Notes: generated from the letters alone by a model not told the origin. Positions 44,023-53,673 are shown, numbered from the stretch's first letter. The stretch is DNA of 64,000 nt from Escherichia fergusonii ATCC 35469 (GCF_000026225.1 NC_011740.1:3906001-3970000), one strand, 5' to 3'. Made by a program: numbers and translations.

Positions 44023-45012
44023 TTAACGCTTACTGATTTGGTCAAACGTGCCACCGTTAGAGAAATGCTCTTTTTGCGCTTTCGTCCAGCCGCCGAACTC
44101 TTCATCAATGGTGAATAACTTCAGCTTTGGAAACGCATTTTCGTACTTTTTCGCCACCTCAGAATCACGCGGACGATAGTAATTTTTGGCGGCAATTTCC
44201 TGGCCTTCTGGCGAGTAGAGATATTTCAAATAGGCTTCCGCGACTTCTTTGGTGCCTTTTTTCTCCACCACTTTATCGACAACCGACACCGTTGGCTCTG
44301 CGAGGATCGACTCACTCGGCGTAACGATTTCGAATTTATCTTTCCCCAGTTCATTCGCCGCCAGCAGAGCTTCGTTTTCCCAGGCAATCAGCACGTCGCC
44401 AATACCACGTTCTACGAAGGTGTTAGTAGAGCCACGTGCGCCAGAGTCCAGTACTTCGACGTTTTTATACAGTGCCCGGACAAAATCCTGCGCTTTGGCC
44501 TGATCGTTGTTATTGTGGTGCAGAGCGTATCCCCACGCCGCCAGGTAGTTCCAGCGTGCGCCACCAGAACTCTTCGGATTAGGCGTGATCACCGAGACTC
44601 CGGGTTTGATCAGATCATTCCAGTCATGAATTTGTTTGGGATTACCTTTACGTACCAGAAAGACGATGGTGGAGGTGTACGGCGCGGAGTTATCCGGTAA
44701 GCGTTTAATCCAGTTTTGATCAATACGACCACGTTCCGCGATGGCGTCCACGTCGTAAGCCAGCGCCAGTGTGACGACATCAGCCTCGATACCATTAATC
44801 ACTGACGTCGCTTGCTTGCCTGAACCACCATGGGACTGGCGGATCACCACATTGTCGCCGGTTTGCTGTTTCCAGTGGGCGCTAAATGCTTTGTTGTACT
44901 GTTCGTACAGTTCACGCGTCGGATCATACGAAACGTTAAGTAATTGAATATCCTTTGCCAGAACACTGCTCGCTGCCAGTAATAAAGTTAACCCTACGCC
45001 CCACTTGTTCAT
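44023..45012 (-). CDS. sbp: Periplasmic sulfate-binding protein Sbp
   Basis: A 329-residue solute-binding protein with a signal peptide (cleaved near VLAKDIQLL). Sulfate-binding family text includes SHGGSGKQATSVI, NPKSSGGARWNYL and GARGSTNTFVERGIGDVLI. It delivers sulfate to the CysTWA transporter for cysteine synthesis. ATGATG allows a start at 45015 or 45012; the second matches the known protein. CysB control is expected but no site was defined. Confidence 0.95.
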   Translation of the reverse strand: MNKWGVGLTLLLAASSVLAKDIQLLNVSYDPTRELYEQYNKAFSAHWKQQTGDNVVIRQSHGGSGKQATSVINGIEADVVTLALAYDVDAIAERGRIDQNWIKRLPDNSAPYTSTIVFLVRKGNPKQIHDWNDLIKPGVSVITPNPKSSGGARWNYLAAWGYALHHNNNDQAKAQDFVRALYKNVEVLDSGARGSTNTFVERGIGDVLIAWENEALLAANELGKDKFEIVTPSESILAEPTVSVVDKVVEKKGTKEVAEAYLKYLYSPEGQEIAAKNYYRPRDSEVAKKYENAFPKLKLFTIDEEFGGWTKAQKEHFSNGGTFDQISKR

Positions 45013-45123
45013 CACCCGGCTCTCTTATGTTGTGTTGTGATGAGCCAAGCGTGCCAGAAAGAGATTCAAACATTAAAGAATAAAAAAAGATTGGCTATAA
45101 CGAATATGAATATAAAGAGCTAT

Positions 45124-45150
45124 TAAAAAAGGCGGAATAAAATCCGCCTT
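45124..45150 (-). terminator. Rho-independent terminator after pfkA
   Basis: On the minus strand AAGGCGGA and TCCGCCTT form an 8-bp stem with a 6-base loop and six T beyond. It lies 19 bases after the pfkA stop and before the sbp promoter region. Confidence 0.9.
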
Positions 45151-45168
45151 TTCCATGCCAAAAAACGT

Positions 45169-46131
45169 TTAGTACAGTTTTTTCGCACACTCCAGCCAGT
45201 CACCTTTGAACGGACGCTTCATGTTTTCGATAGCATCAATGATGTCATGGTGAACCAGTTGTTCGTTCTGAATACCTACGCAGCGACCACCGTAGCCAGC
45301 CAGCAGCAGCTCGATAGCGTAAGCGCCCATACGGGAAGCCAGAATACGGTCGTAAGGTACCGGAGAACCGCCACGCTGAATGTGGCCCAACACGGTTGCG
45401 CGAGTTTCACGACCGGTTTCTTTTTCAATGAAGTGTGCCAGTTCGTCCACATCGCACATGTGCTCAGTGATCGCCACAATTGCGTGTTTTTTACCTTTGG
45501 CGATACCGGCTTTAATTTCGTTTACCAGATCTTCACGGCTGAACTCAACTTCCGGTACAACAACGAATTCACAACCACCAGCAATAGCAGCTGCCAGAGT
45601 CAGATCGCCACAATAACGGCCCATCACTTCCACCACGGAAATACGCTGGTGAGAAGAGGAAGTGTCACGCAGGCGGTCGATAGCTTCTACAACCGTACTC
45701 AGGGCAGTGAAGAAGCCGATAGTGTAGTCAGTACCTTTGATATCGTTGTCGATGGTGCCAGGCAGACCGATGCACGGGAAGCCCATTTCAGTCAGACGCA
45801 TTGCCCCCATGTAAGAACCGTCACCACCGATAACAACCAGCGCGTCGATACCACGTTTTTTCAGGTTTTCGATAGCCACCGCACGGATGTTTTCGTCGCG
45901 GAATTCCGGGAAGCGCGCGGAGCCCAGGAAAGTACCACCGCGGTTGATCATGTCGGACACACTGTAACGGTCAAGCTGAACCATACGGTCTTCATACAGA
46001 CCCAGATAGCCGTCATAAATCCCCATGACTTCCAGACCTTCCGAAAGCGCCGCACGCACGACACCACGGATTGCTGCGTTCATGCCAGGCGCATCACCGC
46101 CGCTTGTCAACACACCGATTTTCTTAATCAT
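45169..46131 (-). CDS. pfkA: 6-phosphofructokinase I
   Basis: A 320-residue allosteric kinase that phosphorylates fructose 6-phosphate in glycolysis. The ATP site is in LTSGGDAPGMNAAIRG and VIGGDGSYMGA; the catalytic aspartate is in PGTIDNDIKGTDYTIG. Effector-site arginines and VVEVMGRYCGDL are present. Start 46131 (MIKKIGVLTS) replaces a 33-residue longer frame. Highly expressed codon use. Flanked by a terminator and fieF. Confidence 0.97.
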   Translation of the reverse strand: MIKKIGVLTSGGDAPGMNAAIRGVVRAALSEGLEVMGIYDGYLGLYEDRMVQLDRYSVSDMINRGGTFLGSARFPEFRDENIRAVAIENLKKRGIDALVVIGGDGSYMGAMRLTEMGFPCIGLPGTIDNDIKGTDYTIGFFTALSTVVEAIDRLRDTSSSHQRISVVEVMGRYCGDLTLAAAIAGGCEFVVVPEVEFSREDLVNEIKAGIAKGKKHAIVAITEHMCDVDELAHFIEKETGRETRATVLGHIQRGGSPVPYDRILASRMGAYAIELLLAGYGGRCVGIQNEQLVHHDIIDAIENMKRPFKGDWLECAKKLY

Positions 46132-46311
46132 GACTACCTCTGAACTTTGGAATGCAAAATGAAATCTGTTGCCGGAAGTCGATTCTGCACATCGAACACC
46201 TAACGAATATGCAGATAGTATAACAACCACTCCCTGCTGAATTGATTCAGGTCAGGCCAAATGGCGGTAATTTATACACAAAATGCGGGTCTGGCTCTCT
46301 TTTCGCATGCA

Positions 46312-47214
46312 TTATGACAGCTCAAACCGTTTACCCTCCCTGGGTACGACGGAACAAGGATCCTGATGAATAATGACATCTGAGCCTGGGAAACGCCGTA
46401 AAATAGCCTGCTCCACCTGATCCGCCACCATATGTGCCTGAACCAAAGGCAGAGAGTCTTCCATTTCCAAATGAATCTGAATAAAGCGGGTCGGCCCTGA
46501 CTGCCGCGTGCGAAGATCGTGAGCGCCGCTGACACCCGGCCAGGAAGTCACGATATCAATAATTTCTTGTCGTTCGTCATCGGGCAAAGCACGATCCAGC
46601 AATGACTGTACCGCCTCGTATCCCATACGTAACGCACTATATAAAATATAGATGCCAATACCCAAAGCAAACAGGGCATCTGCGCTATGCCAGCCATACC
46701 AGGACAGGGCAAGTGCCAGCAAAATCGCGCCATTCATCATAACATCAGACTGATAATGAAGCATATCCGCCCGTACCGCCTGACTTTGTGTCCGGCGAAC
46801 CACCCAACGCTGAAACGAGACAAGGAGGATGGTGCAAACTAACGCGACGATTGTGACAATAATACCAACGCCAGGATCATTCATCGGTGTTGGCGAAATC
46901 AGATGCTGGATCCCGGTTAAAAACAGAAACAACGCTGAACCAGAGATAAACATACTTTGTGCCAACGCCGCCAAAGATTCCGCTTTACCATGTCCAAATG
47001 AGTGATTGTCATCGGCTGGTTGCAGTGAGTAACGCACGACCAATAAGTTAGTTAATGACGCGCCGATATCCACCAGCGAGTCCACCAGCGCGGCAAGAAT
47101 ACTCACCGAACCGGTATACCACCACGCAAAAATTTTAATCAGCAATAGCAGCGAAGCCATCGCTGTCGCAGCTATTGCTGCCCGACTGACTAGTCGTCCA
47201 TAAGATTGATTCAT
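46312..47214 (-). CDS. fieF: Cation diffusion facilitator FieF (YiiP)
   Basis: A 300-residue inner-membrane Fe(II)/Zn(II) exporter of the cation diffusion facilitator family. The transport-site aspartates and histidine are in ALVDSLVDIGAS (D45, D49) and LHYQSDVMMN (H153, D157). Six transmembrane helices precede a cytoplasmic metallochaperone-like domain (SWPGVSGAHDLRTRQSG). Start 47214 (MNQSYGRLVS) is the known one. The C-terminus ends KRFELS rather than the KRSMLS I recall. Confidence 0.94.
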   Translation of the reverse strand: MNQSYGRLVSRAAIAATAMASLLLLIKIFAWWYTGSVSILAALVDSLVDIGASLTNLLVVRYSLQPADDNHSFGHGKAESLAALAQSMFISGSALFLFLTGIQHLISPTPMNDPGVGIIVTIVALVCTILLVSFQRWVVRRTQSQAVRADMLHYQSDVMMNGAILLALALSWYGWHSADALFALGIGIYILYSALRMGYEAVQSLLDRALPDDERQEIIDIVTSWPGVSGAHDLRTRQSGPTRFIQIHLEMEDSLPLVQAHMVADQVEQAILRRFPGSDVIIHQDPCSVVPREGKRFELS

Positions 47215-47295
47215 AACTACTCCCGCTATCGACTGACGGTAGTATAACGGATACAAATTATCCGCAATGCATCAAACATCGGGTAAATTGGAGTC

Positions 47296-47354
47296 AAAAA
47301 AAAACCCCCACATCATGTGGGGGAAGACAGGGATGGTGTCTATGGCAAGGAAAA
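47296..47354 (-). ncRNA. cpxQ: CpxQ small RNA (3' end of the cpxP transcript)
   Basis: The region just beyond the cpxP stop matches the CpxQ small RNA I remember. It begins TTTTCCTTGCCATAGACACC and ends in a terminator stem CCCCCACA/TGTGGGGG followed by nine T. CpxQ is cut from cpxP mRNA by RNase E, binds Hfq and represses inner-membrane protein messages during envelope stress. The stem also terminates cpxP transcription. Exact 5' end inferred. Confidence 0.85.
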
Positions 47355-47363
47355 CAGGGTTTA

Positions 47364-47864
47364 CTACTGGGAACGTGAGTTGCTACTACTCAATAACTTC
47401 AACGATGAATCTTTTTTAAATTGCGTCACGTCACGCAGTTGTTCAATTCGTTGTTGATGCTTTTCATTTAAAACCGCTTGCTGCTCAGGCGTTAACAGGT
47501 GATACATCTGATTGCGAACCTTTGCCATTTCAACCTGGCGGGCAACCTGTTGTTGTGCCATCTTTTCAGCCTGAGCACGTACAGCGTTTTCATCAAATTT
47601 TTCTGCGGTGACAAGGCGGTGCATTGTCTCCACTTCGCTAACATTTACAGGAGGCTGGTCGTGCCGGGCACGTTGCATCAGATCTCGCATCTGTTGACGC
47701 TGATGTTCGGTTAAACTTATGCCGTCGAACATATGGCTCTGCGTACTGCGCTGTGCAAGTTCTTCACCCGGATGCCAGTTATCGCCTGTAACGACTTCAG
47801 CAGCGTGGCTTAAAGAACTGAGTGCCAGCGTTGAGGCCATGACGGCAGCGGTAACTATGCGCAT
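47364..47864 (-). CDS. cpxP: Periplasmic Cpx inhibitor CpxP
   Basis: A 166-residue periplasmic protein with a signal peptide (MRIVTAAVMASTLALSSLSHA). The mature helical protein has two LTxxQ-type motifs: SLTEHQRQQM and LLTPEQQAVL. It binds CpxA and dampens the Cpx response, and helps degrade misfolded pilins. About a dozen substitutions from K-12 as remembered (for example AEVVTGDNWH for AEVGSGDNWH and QFKKDSSLK for QWQKSSSLK). ATGATG start; the second ATG (47864) is used by the family. Divergent from cpxRA with a CpxR box between. Confidence 0.93.
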   Translation of the reverse strand: MRIVTAAVMASTLALSSLSHAAEVVTGDNWHPGEELAQRSTQSHMFDGISLTEHQRQQMRDLMQRARHDQPPVNVSEVETMHRLVTAEKFDENAVRAQAEKMAQQQVARQVEMAKVRNQMYHLLTPEQQAVLNEKHQQRIEQLRDVTQFKKDSSLKLLSSSNSRSQ

Positions 47865-47944
47865 CATTTGCTCCCAAAATCTTTTCTGTCGCGATTCAAC
47901 GATAGAGAGTTTACGATTCAGGCTGCAAACATGCGTCAGGGGGT

Positions 47945-47959
47945 GTAAAACAACGTAAA
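47945..47959. promoter_or_regulatory. CpxR-binding box between cpxP and cpxRA
   Basis: GTAAA-ACAAC-GTAAA matches the CpxR consensus GTAAA-N5-GTAAA exactly. It lies in the divergent cpxP/cpxR interval and should drive strong cpxP induction and cpxRA autoregulation. Confidence 0.85.
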
Positions 47960-48014
47960 GTCATGGATTAGCGTCGTCTGATGACGTAATTTCTGCCTCG
48001 GAGGTACTTAAACA

Positions 48015-48713
48015 ATGAATAAAATTCTGTTAGTTGATGATGACCGAGAGCTGACTTCCCTGTTAAAGGAACTGCTCGAAATGGAAGGCTTCAATGTGGT
48101 TGTTGCCCATGACGGGGAACAAGCACTCGAACTTCTGGACGACAGCATTGATTTACTTTTGCTTGACGTGATGATGCCGAAGAAAAATGGCATTGATACC
48201 CTTAAAGCACTTCGCCAGACACACCAGACTCCCGTCATTATGCTGACCGCTCGTGGCAGCGAACTTGATCGCGTCCTCGGCCTTGAGCTGGGCGCAGATG
48301 ACTATCTCCCGAAACCGTTCAATGATCGTGAACTGGTTGCGCGGATCCGCGCGATCCTGCGTCGTTCGCACTGGAGCGAACAACAACAAAACAATGACAA
48401 TAGTTCCCCAACCCTGGAAGTAGACGCCTTAAGTCTCAACCCTGGTCGCCAGGAGGCCAGCTTCGACGGGCAAACGCTGGAGTTGACTGGCACTGAATTT
48501 ACCCTGCTCTACTTACTGGCACAGCATCTGGGTCAGGTGGTTTCCCGTGAACATTTAAGCCAGGAAGTGCTGGGCAAGCGCCTGACGCCTTTCGACCGCG
48601 CTATCGATATGCATATCTCTAACCTGCGTCGTAAGCTGCCGGATCGTAAAGACGGTCACCCGTGGTTTAAAACCTTGCGTGGTCGCGGCTATCTGATGGT
48701 TTCTGCTTCATGA
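48015..48713 (+). CDS. cpxR: Envelope stress response regulator CpxR
   Basis: A 232-residue OmpR/PhoB-type regulator. The receiver domain has DDD at 8-10, the phosphorylated D51 in LLLLDVMMPKKNG and the lysine in DYLPKPF. The winged helix is in the C-terminal half (LYLLAQHLGQVVSREHLSQEVLG, DMHISNLRRKL), nothing unusual. It controls envelope folding factors such as cpxP. Its end overlaps cpxA by four bases. Confidence 0.96.
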   Translation: MNKILLVDDDRELTSLLKELLEMEGFNVVVAHDGEQALELLDDSIDLLLLDVMMPKKNGIDTLKALRQTHQTPVIMLTARGSELDRVLGLELGADDYLPKPFNDRELVARIRAILRRSHWSEQQQNNDNSSPTLEVDALSLNPGRQEASFDGQTLELTGTEFTLLYLLAQHLGQVVSREHLSQEVLGKRLTPFDRAIDMHISNLRRKLPDRKDGHPWFKTLRGRGYLMVSAS

Positions 48714-50083
48714 TAGGCAGCTTAACCGCGCGCATCTTCGCCATCTTCTGGCTGACGCTGGCGCTGGTGTTGATGTTGGTTTTGATGTTACCCAAGCTCG
48801 ATTCACGCCAGATGACCGAGCTTCTGGATAGCGAACAGCGTCAGGGGCTGATGATTGAGCAGCATGTCGAAGCAGAACTGGCGAACGATCCACCGAACGA
48901 TTTAATGTGGTGGCGGCGTCTCTTCCGGGCCATTGATAAGTGGGCACCGCCAGGCCAGCGTTTGTTACTGGTAACTACGGAAGGCCGCGTGATCGGCGCT
49001 GAACGCAGCGAAATGCAGATCATTCGCAACTTTATTGGCCAGGCCGATAACGCTGATCACCCGCAAAAGAAAAAGTATGGCCGCGTGGAACTGGTCGGTC
49101 CGTTCTCCGTGCGTGATGGCGAAGATAATTACCAACTGTATCTGATTCGTCCGGCCAGCAGTTCTCAATCCGATTTCATTAACTTACTGTTTGACCGCCC
49201 GCTATTACTGCTGATTGTGACTATGTTGGTCAGTACACCGTTGCTGTTGTGGTTGGCCTGGAGTCTGGCAAAACCGGCGCGTAAGCTGAAAAACGCTGCC
49301 GATGAAGTTGCCCAGGGGAACTTACGCCAGCACCCGGAACTGGAAGCGGGGCCACAGGAATTCCTTGCCGCAGGTGCCAGTTTTAACCAGATGGTCACCG
49401 CGCTGGAGCGCATGATGACCTCTCAGCAGCGTCTGCTTTCTGATATCTCTCACGAGCTACGCACCCCGCTGACGCGTCTGCAACTGGGTACGGCGTTACT
49501 GCGCCGTCGTAGTGGTGAAAGCAAGGAACTGGAGCGTATTGAAACCGAAGCCCAGCGTCTGGACAGCATGATCAACGACCTGTTGGTGATGTCACGTAAT
49601 CAGCAGAAAAACGCGCTGGTGAGCGAGACATTGAAAGCTAACCAGTTGTGGGGTGAAGTGCTGGATAACGCGGCGTTCGAAGCGGAACAAATGGGCAAGT
49701 CGTTGACGGTTAACTTCCCGCCTGGGCCGTGGCCTCTGTATGGCAACCCGAACGCTCTGGAAAGTGCGCTGGAAAACATTGTTCGTAATGCTCTGCGTTA
49801 TTCCCATACGAAGATTGAAGTGGGCTTTGCGGTAGATAAAGATGGCATCACCATTACGGTGGACGACGATGGTCCTGGCGTTAGCCCGGAAGATCGCGAG
49901 CAGATTTTCCGTCCGTTCTATCGCACCGATGAAGCGCGCGATCGTGAATCTGGCGGCACGGGCTTAGGGCTGGCGATTGTTGAAACCGCCATCCAGCAGC
50001 ATCGTGGTTGGGTAAAAGCGGAAGACAGCCCGCTCGGCGGTTTACGGCTGGTGATTTGGTTGCCGCTGTATAAGCGTAGTTAA
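48710..50083 (+). CDS. cpxA: Envelope stress sensor kinase CpxA
   Basis: A 457-residue inner-membrane histidine kinase. Two transmembrane segments (~residues 8-28 and ~165-185) flank a periplasmic sensor domain. HAMP region, then the phospho-accepting histidine in LLSDISHELRTPLTRLQ (about H248), then ATPase boxes NIVRNALRYS, VDDDGPGV and GGTGLGLAIVE. It phosphorylates CpxR, and it is inhibited by CpxP. The ATGA overlap with cpxR couples their translation. Confidence 0.96.
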   Translation: MIGSLTARIFAIFWLTLALVLMLVLMLPKLDSRQMTELLDSEQRQGLMIEQHVEAELANDPPNDLMWWRRLFRAIDKWAPPGQRLLLVTTEGRVIGAERSEMQIIRNFIGQADNADHPQKKKYGRVELVGPFSVRDGEDNYQLYLIRPASSSQSDFINLLFDRPLLLLIVTMLVSTPLLLWLAWSLAKPARKLKNAADEVAQGNLRQHPELEAGPQEFLAAGASFNQMVTALERMMTSQQRLLSDISHELRTPLTRLQLGTALLRRRSGESKELERIETEAQRLDSMINDLLVMSRNQQKNALVSETLKANQLWGEVLDNAAFEAEQMGKSLTVNFPPGPWPLYGNPNALESALENIVRNALRYSHTKIEVGFAVDKDGITITVDDDGPGVSPEDREQIFRPFYRTDEARDRESGGTGLGLAIVETAIQQHRGWVKAEDSPLGGLRLVIWLPLYKRS

Positions 50084-50104
50084 CCGCGCAGGGCAGCTTT
50101 TGTA

Positions 50105-50134
50105 GCCGGATAAGGCGTTTACGCCGCATCCGGC
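50105..50134. repeat. REP element after cpxA
   Basis: GCCGGATAAGGCGTTTACGC and the complementary GCATCCGGC arm form the standard REP palindrome. It sits between the convergent cpxA and yiiM genes. Confidence 0.88.
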
Positions 50135-50142
50135 ATCATGTC

Positions 50143-50817
50143 TTATTTTCCCCACAACCGCCGTGAATTATCTTCAATCTTGCCGCTAAGTCGGCGCTTC
50201 TGCATCGTTCGCGTCCAGCTTTTCGATAGTCCGGCTGCGGAAAGCAAACGGTGATACTGCTCATCATCAAACGGCATATGCCATGCGATGACGGCAGCCT
50301 CCTGCACGGTCACATCACTGACACGGGAAACCAACTCCAGCGGCGCATCAGCAGATACCAACCCCGGCGCTATCACGCTATACAGCCAGCCCACTTTACC
50401 CGTGTTTTGCATCAGCTGCGCCATATCGCTGATGTTAAAATGGTAATTGAGTTTGTAGCACGGTGAGCGCGGCTGAGTAACCTGAATTAATGCCTCTCCC
50501 CAGCGGAAAATATCGCCAATATAAACATTGCTTTCCGTCAGACCGTCGGTTGAGAGATTTTCACCAAACGCAGGCGCAACAAACAAATCTGCCTGTTCAG
50601 GAAATTCCCGCGCCCAGTAGAGATAATGCTCGCGAGGATAATGACACAGCGCCCTGTCTGGCCCACCGTGAACGACTTTCTCTGCCTGCTCGTCACCTTC
50701 CAGGCCCAGTTCCGTCAGCATCAGTTCGCCGTCAACCTGGATTTTGGCAATTGCGCTGGGTTTACTTTCGGGATAAGCCTGAATCTTGCCTGTGTACACA
50801 TCAACCGGATAATGCAT
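50143..50817 (-). CDS. yiiM: YiiM, MOSC-domain protein (N-hydroxylated base resistance)
   Basis: A 224-residue MOSC-domain protein expected to bind molybdenum cofactor. The MOSC core is EKVVHGGPDRALCHYPREHY, FGENLSTDGLTE and QPRSPCYKL, whose cysteine is the likely metal ligand. YiiM has been linked to reduction of 6-hydroxylaminopurine and other N-hydroxylated compounds. Start 50817 (MHYPVDVYTG) was chosen over an 8-residue longer frame. It lies downstream of sodA beyond a terminator. Confidence 0.9.
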   Translation of the reverse strand: MHYPVDVYTGKIQAYPESKPSAIAKIQVDGELMLTELGLEGDEQAEKVVHGGPDRALCHYPREHYLYWAREFPEQADLFVAPAFGENLSTDGLTESNVYIGDIFRWGEALIQVTQPRSPCYKLNYHFNISDMAQLMQNTGKVGWLYSVIAPGLVSADAPLELVSRVSDVTVQEAAVIAWHMPFDDEQYHRLLSAAGLSKSWTRTMQKRRLSGKIEDNSRRLWGK

Positions 50818-50837
50818 CTGTTTTCTCCTTCGCAGAT

Positions 50838-50865
50838 ACAAAAAAGCGAGCCATCAGACTCGCTT
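50838..50865 (-). terminator. Rho-independent terminator after sodA
   Basis: On the minus strand AAGCGAG and CTCGCTT form a 7-bp stem with an 8-base loop, followed by a T-run. It lies just beyond the sodA stop and upstream of yiiM. Confidence 0.85.
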
Positions 50866-50886
50866 CTCACAGGCGTTTATGCAACC

Positions 50887-51507
50887 TTATTTTTTAGCAG
50901 CGAAACGCGTCGCAGCTTCGTCCCAGTTCACCACGTTCCAGAATTCTTTGATGTAGTCCGGGCGGCGGTTCTGGAATTTCAGGTAGTAAGCGTGTTCCCA
51001 CACATCCAGGCCCAGGATCGGGAAGCCGGAAGCGCCAGAAATAGCTTCGCCCATCAGCGGAGAGTCCTGGTTAGCAGTAGAAACCACCGCCAGCTTATCG
51101 CCTTTCAGCACCAGCCATGCCCAGCCGGAACCAAAGCGGGAAGCTGCCGCTTTTTCAAATTCTGCTTTGAAGTTATCTACGGAACCGAAATCACGTTCGA
51201 TAGCCGCTTTCAGGTCGCCCTGCAGAGTGGTGCCTTTTTTCAGACCTTTCCAGAACAGGCTGTGGTTAGCGTGACCGCCAGCGTTGTTGCGCAGCACGGT
51301 TTTTTTGTCTGCTGGCAGCTGGTCCAGTTTGGTGATCAGCTCTTCAACCGGCAGGTTGGCAAATTCTGGCAGGCTTTCCAGCGCCGCATTGGCGTTGTTG
51401 ACGTAGGTCTGATGGTGTTTGGTGTGGTGGATTTCCATGGTCTGCTTATCGAAATGCGGTTCCAGGGCATCGTAAGCATACGGCAGGGATGGCAGGGTAT
51501 AGCTCAT
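50887..51507 (-). CDS. sodA: Manganese superoxide dismutase
   Basis: A 206-residue cytoplasmic Mn-SOD. Metal ligands are H27 (DKQTMEIHHTKHHQ), H82 (NNAGGHANHSLFW), and D168/H172 (DVWEHAYYL). The GGHANHS and the QDSPLMGE segments indicate the manganese form. It converts superoxide to peroxide and oxygen. Control by SoxS, Fur, ArcA and others is known; a Fur-like box lies about 80 bases upstream of the ATG. Confidence 0.97.
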   Translation of the reverse strand: MSYTLPSLPYAYDALEPHFDKQTMEIHHTKHHQTYVNNANAALESLPEFANLPVEELITKLDQLPADKKTVLRNNAGGHANHSLFWKGLKKGTTLQGDLKAAIERDFGSVDNFKAEFEKAAASRFGSGWAWLVLKGDKLAVVSTANQDSPLMGEAISGASGFPILGLDVWEHAYYLKFQNRRPDYIKEFWNVVNWDEAATRFAAKK

Positions 51508-51587
51508 ATTCTTCTCCAGTTGTGTCGGGCGGTCGATTGTTAACGCCGCGTAAGCAGTTGGTTCATTATAGTTAATTAAATGGTATT

Positions 51588-51606
51588 GAAAATGATTATC
51601 AATGCC
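51588..51606 (-). promoter_or_regulatory. Fur box upstream of sodA
   Basis: GAAAATGATTATCAATGCC matches most of the 19-base Fur consensus GATAATGATAATCATTATC. sodA is a known Fur-repressed gene. The rest of the 286-base gap to rhaT shows no gene. Confidence 0.7.
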
Positions 51607-51793
51607 GTACTTTTCGTAAGGATATGGTTTTGCAGGAAAATGCCTGAGATGTGAGCCAAATCACCCACTTAATGCGCTGATTGCCAGCAAATCATCATCA
51701 GCGGCAACAGGCGAAAGGTTAAAGGTATGCACGATTTTTACACTCATCACGTCGGAAGGGTGACACGACGATAAAAATGATGAGGATTTCAAA

Positions 51794-52828
51794 ATGAGCA
51801 ACGCGATTACGATGGGGATATTGTGGCATTTGATTGGTGCGGCCAGCGCAGCCTGTTTTTACGCCCCGTTCAAACAAGTAAAAAAGTGGTCATGGGAAAC
51901 CATGTGGTCGGTAGGTGGTGTGGTTTCATGGATTATCCTGCCGTGGCTGATCAGCGCCCTGTTACTACCTGATTTCTGGGCGTATTACAGCTCGTTTAGC
52001 CTCTCAACCCTGCTGCCTGTCTTTCTGTTCGGCGCAATGTGGGGGATTGGCAATATCAATTACGGCCTGACCATGCGCTATCTCGGCATGTCGATGGGGA
52101 TTGGTATTGCCATTGGTATCACGTTGATTGTTGGTACGCTGATGACACCAATTATCAACGGCAATTTCGATGTGCTGATTAACACCGAAGGCGGACGCAT
52201 GACGTTGCTCGGCGTTCTGGTGGCGCTGATTGGCGTAGGGATTGTGACCCGCGCCGGGCAGTTAAAAGAGCGCAAAATGGGCATTAAAGCCGAAGAGTTC
52301 AATCTGAAAAAAGGGCTGGTGCTGGCGGTGATGTGCGGCATTTTCTCTGCCGGGATGTCCTTTGCGATGAACGCCGCAAAACCGATGCATGAAGCCGCTG
52401 CCGCACTAGGCGTCGATCCACTGTATGTCGCTCTGCCAAGCTATGTTGTCATCATGGGCGGTGGCGCAATTATCAACCTCGGTTTCTGTTTTATTCGTCT
52501 GGCGAAAGTGAAAGATTTGTCGCTAAAAGCCGACTTTTCGCTGGCAAAACCGCTCATCATTCAAAACGTATTGCTATCGGCACTTGGCGGTTTGATGTGG
52601 TATCTGCAATTCTTTTTCTATGCCTGGGGACACGCGCGCATTCCGGCACAATATGACTATATCAGTTGGATGCTGCATATGAGTTTCTACGTGCTGTGCG
52701 GTGGAATTGTGGGTCTGGTATTGAAAGAGTGGAAAGATGCCGGACGTCGCCCGATTAGCGTACTGAGCCTCGGTTGCGTGGTGATTATCATCGCCGCCAA
52801 TATCGTGGGTATGGGGATGGCGAGCTAA
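51794..52828 (+). CDS. rhaT: L-rhamnose/proton symporter RhaT
   Basis: A 344-residue inner-membrane symporter with ten predicted transmembrane helices. The family text is clear: [36 protein letters not shown] and [15 protein letters not shown]. It imports L-rhamnose with H+. It shares its last four bases with the convergent rhaR gene. It is regulated by RhaS and CRP in E. coli; I did not define its sites. Well conserved relative to K-12, unlike rhaR and rhaS next door. Confidence 0.95.
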
Positions 52829-53673
52829 ACTTTTTGCGCACTGAGATGACGCCACTGGCTGGGCGTCATCCCGGTTTCGCGAGTAAATACCACTGAAAAG
52901 TAGTTACTGTCTTCAAACCCACACTGCATTGCAATCTCACCAATCAGTAACCGACTATGTTGCAAAAGATACTGAGCATGGCAAATCCGTACCTGTCGTA
53001 AATACTGGTTAATTGTCATCCCCGTCTGCTGGCGAAATTGTTGTCTGAGTACCCGCTCGCTGCATGATTCTTGCTGACAAAACCTCTCCAGCACAAAAGG
53101 ACGTTCAAGGCTTGCTGCCAGCACGGTTATCAATTTATCCAGCAACGTTTCATGGGCGCTGATTGGCAGATTGTCGCTGGCATAACGATATCGTTGCAGG
53201 GTCATCACCAGTTGCCCAAAAAGCAGTTCCGCCATGTTGTTGGCGTGTGCGTCGCGGTGCGTGCTCTCATGTTCCAGTTGGCTGATAACCTGTCGCGCCT
53301 GCCCCATGCCAAGGCTTCCCAGCCGCCAGTGAGGGCAATGTTTCGTACCAGAAAAGCCCGGAATAGCGCTTTGCCAGTCGAGATTTAGTGTTAGCCGCTC
53401 CGGGCAGTAGATGATGTTTTGTAAAACCAGGTCGTTGACGGAAGTATAGGAGTGGCGATCATCAGCATGAATATAAAACAAATCACCACGGGTAATGCGG
53501 TAAGGCCGACCATTCAGCACATGCAGGCCGTTTCCGCGCCATACCAGCACCAGTTCACAAAATTCATGAGTATGTTCTGCAAAAACATCCTGCGGATAGC
53601 GATCAGCCACAGCAACAGCTTGTTCGTCATCAGCAAAAAAGTCTTTTTTCAGCAAAGTTAATTGAGTCGCCAC
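52825..53673 (-). CDS. rhaR: Rhamnose regulator RhaR (diverged)
   Basis: A 282-residue AraC-family activator that turns on rhaSR when rhamnose is present. The N-terminal cupin has [17 protein letters not shown] and [19 protein letters not shown]. The C-terminal double helix-turn-helix has [20 protein letters not shown] and [25 protein letters not shown] start at 53673 is supported by GGGAG six bases upstream and by the family length; an ATG at 53712 would add 13 residues. Central residues (~120-210) differ widely from K-12 RhaR as remembered, while the DNA-binding domain is conserved. Confidence 0.92.

Noticed and set aside
45247..46143. 298-codon open frame antisense to pfkA
   Set aside because: Shadow of a highly biased gene; the composition is histidine/threonine-rich and domain-free. 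The pfkA protein is clearly the real product.
50626..51543. 305-codon open frame antisense to yiiM and sodA
   Set aside because: Spans two well-known genes on the opposite strand and shows no family motif.
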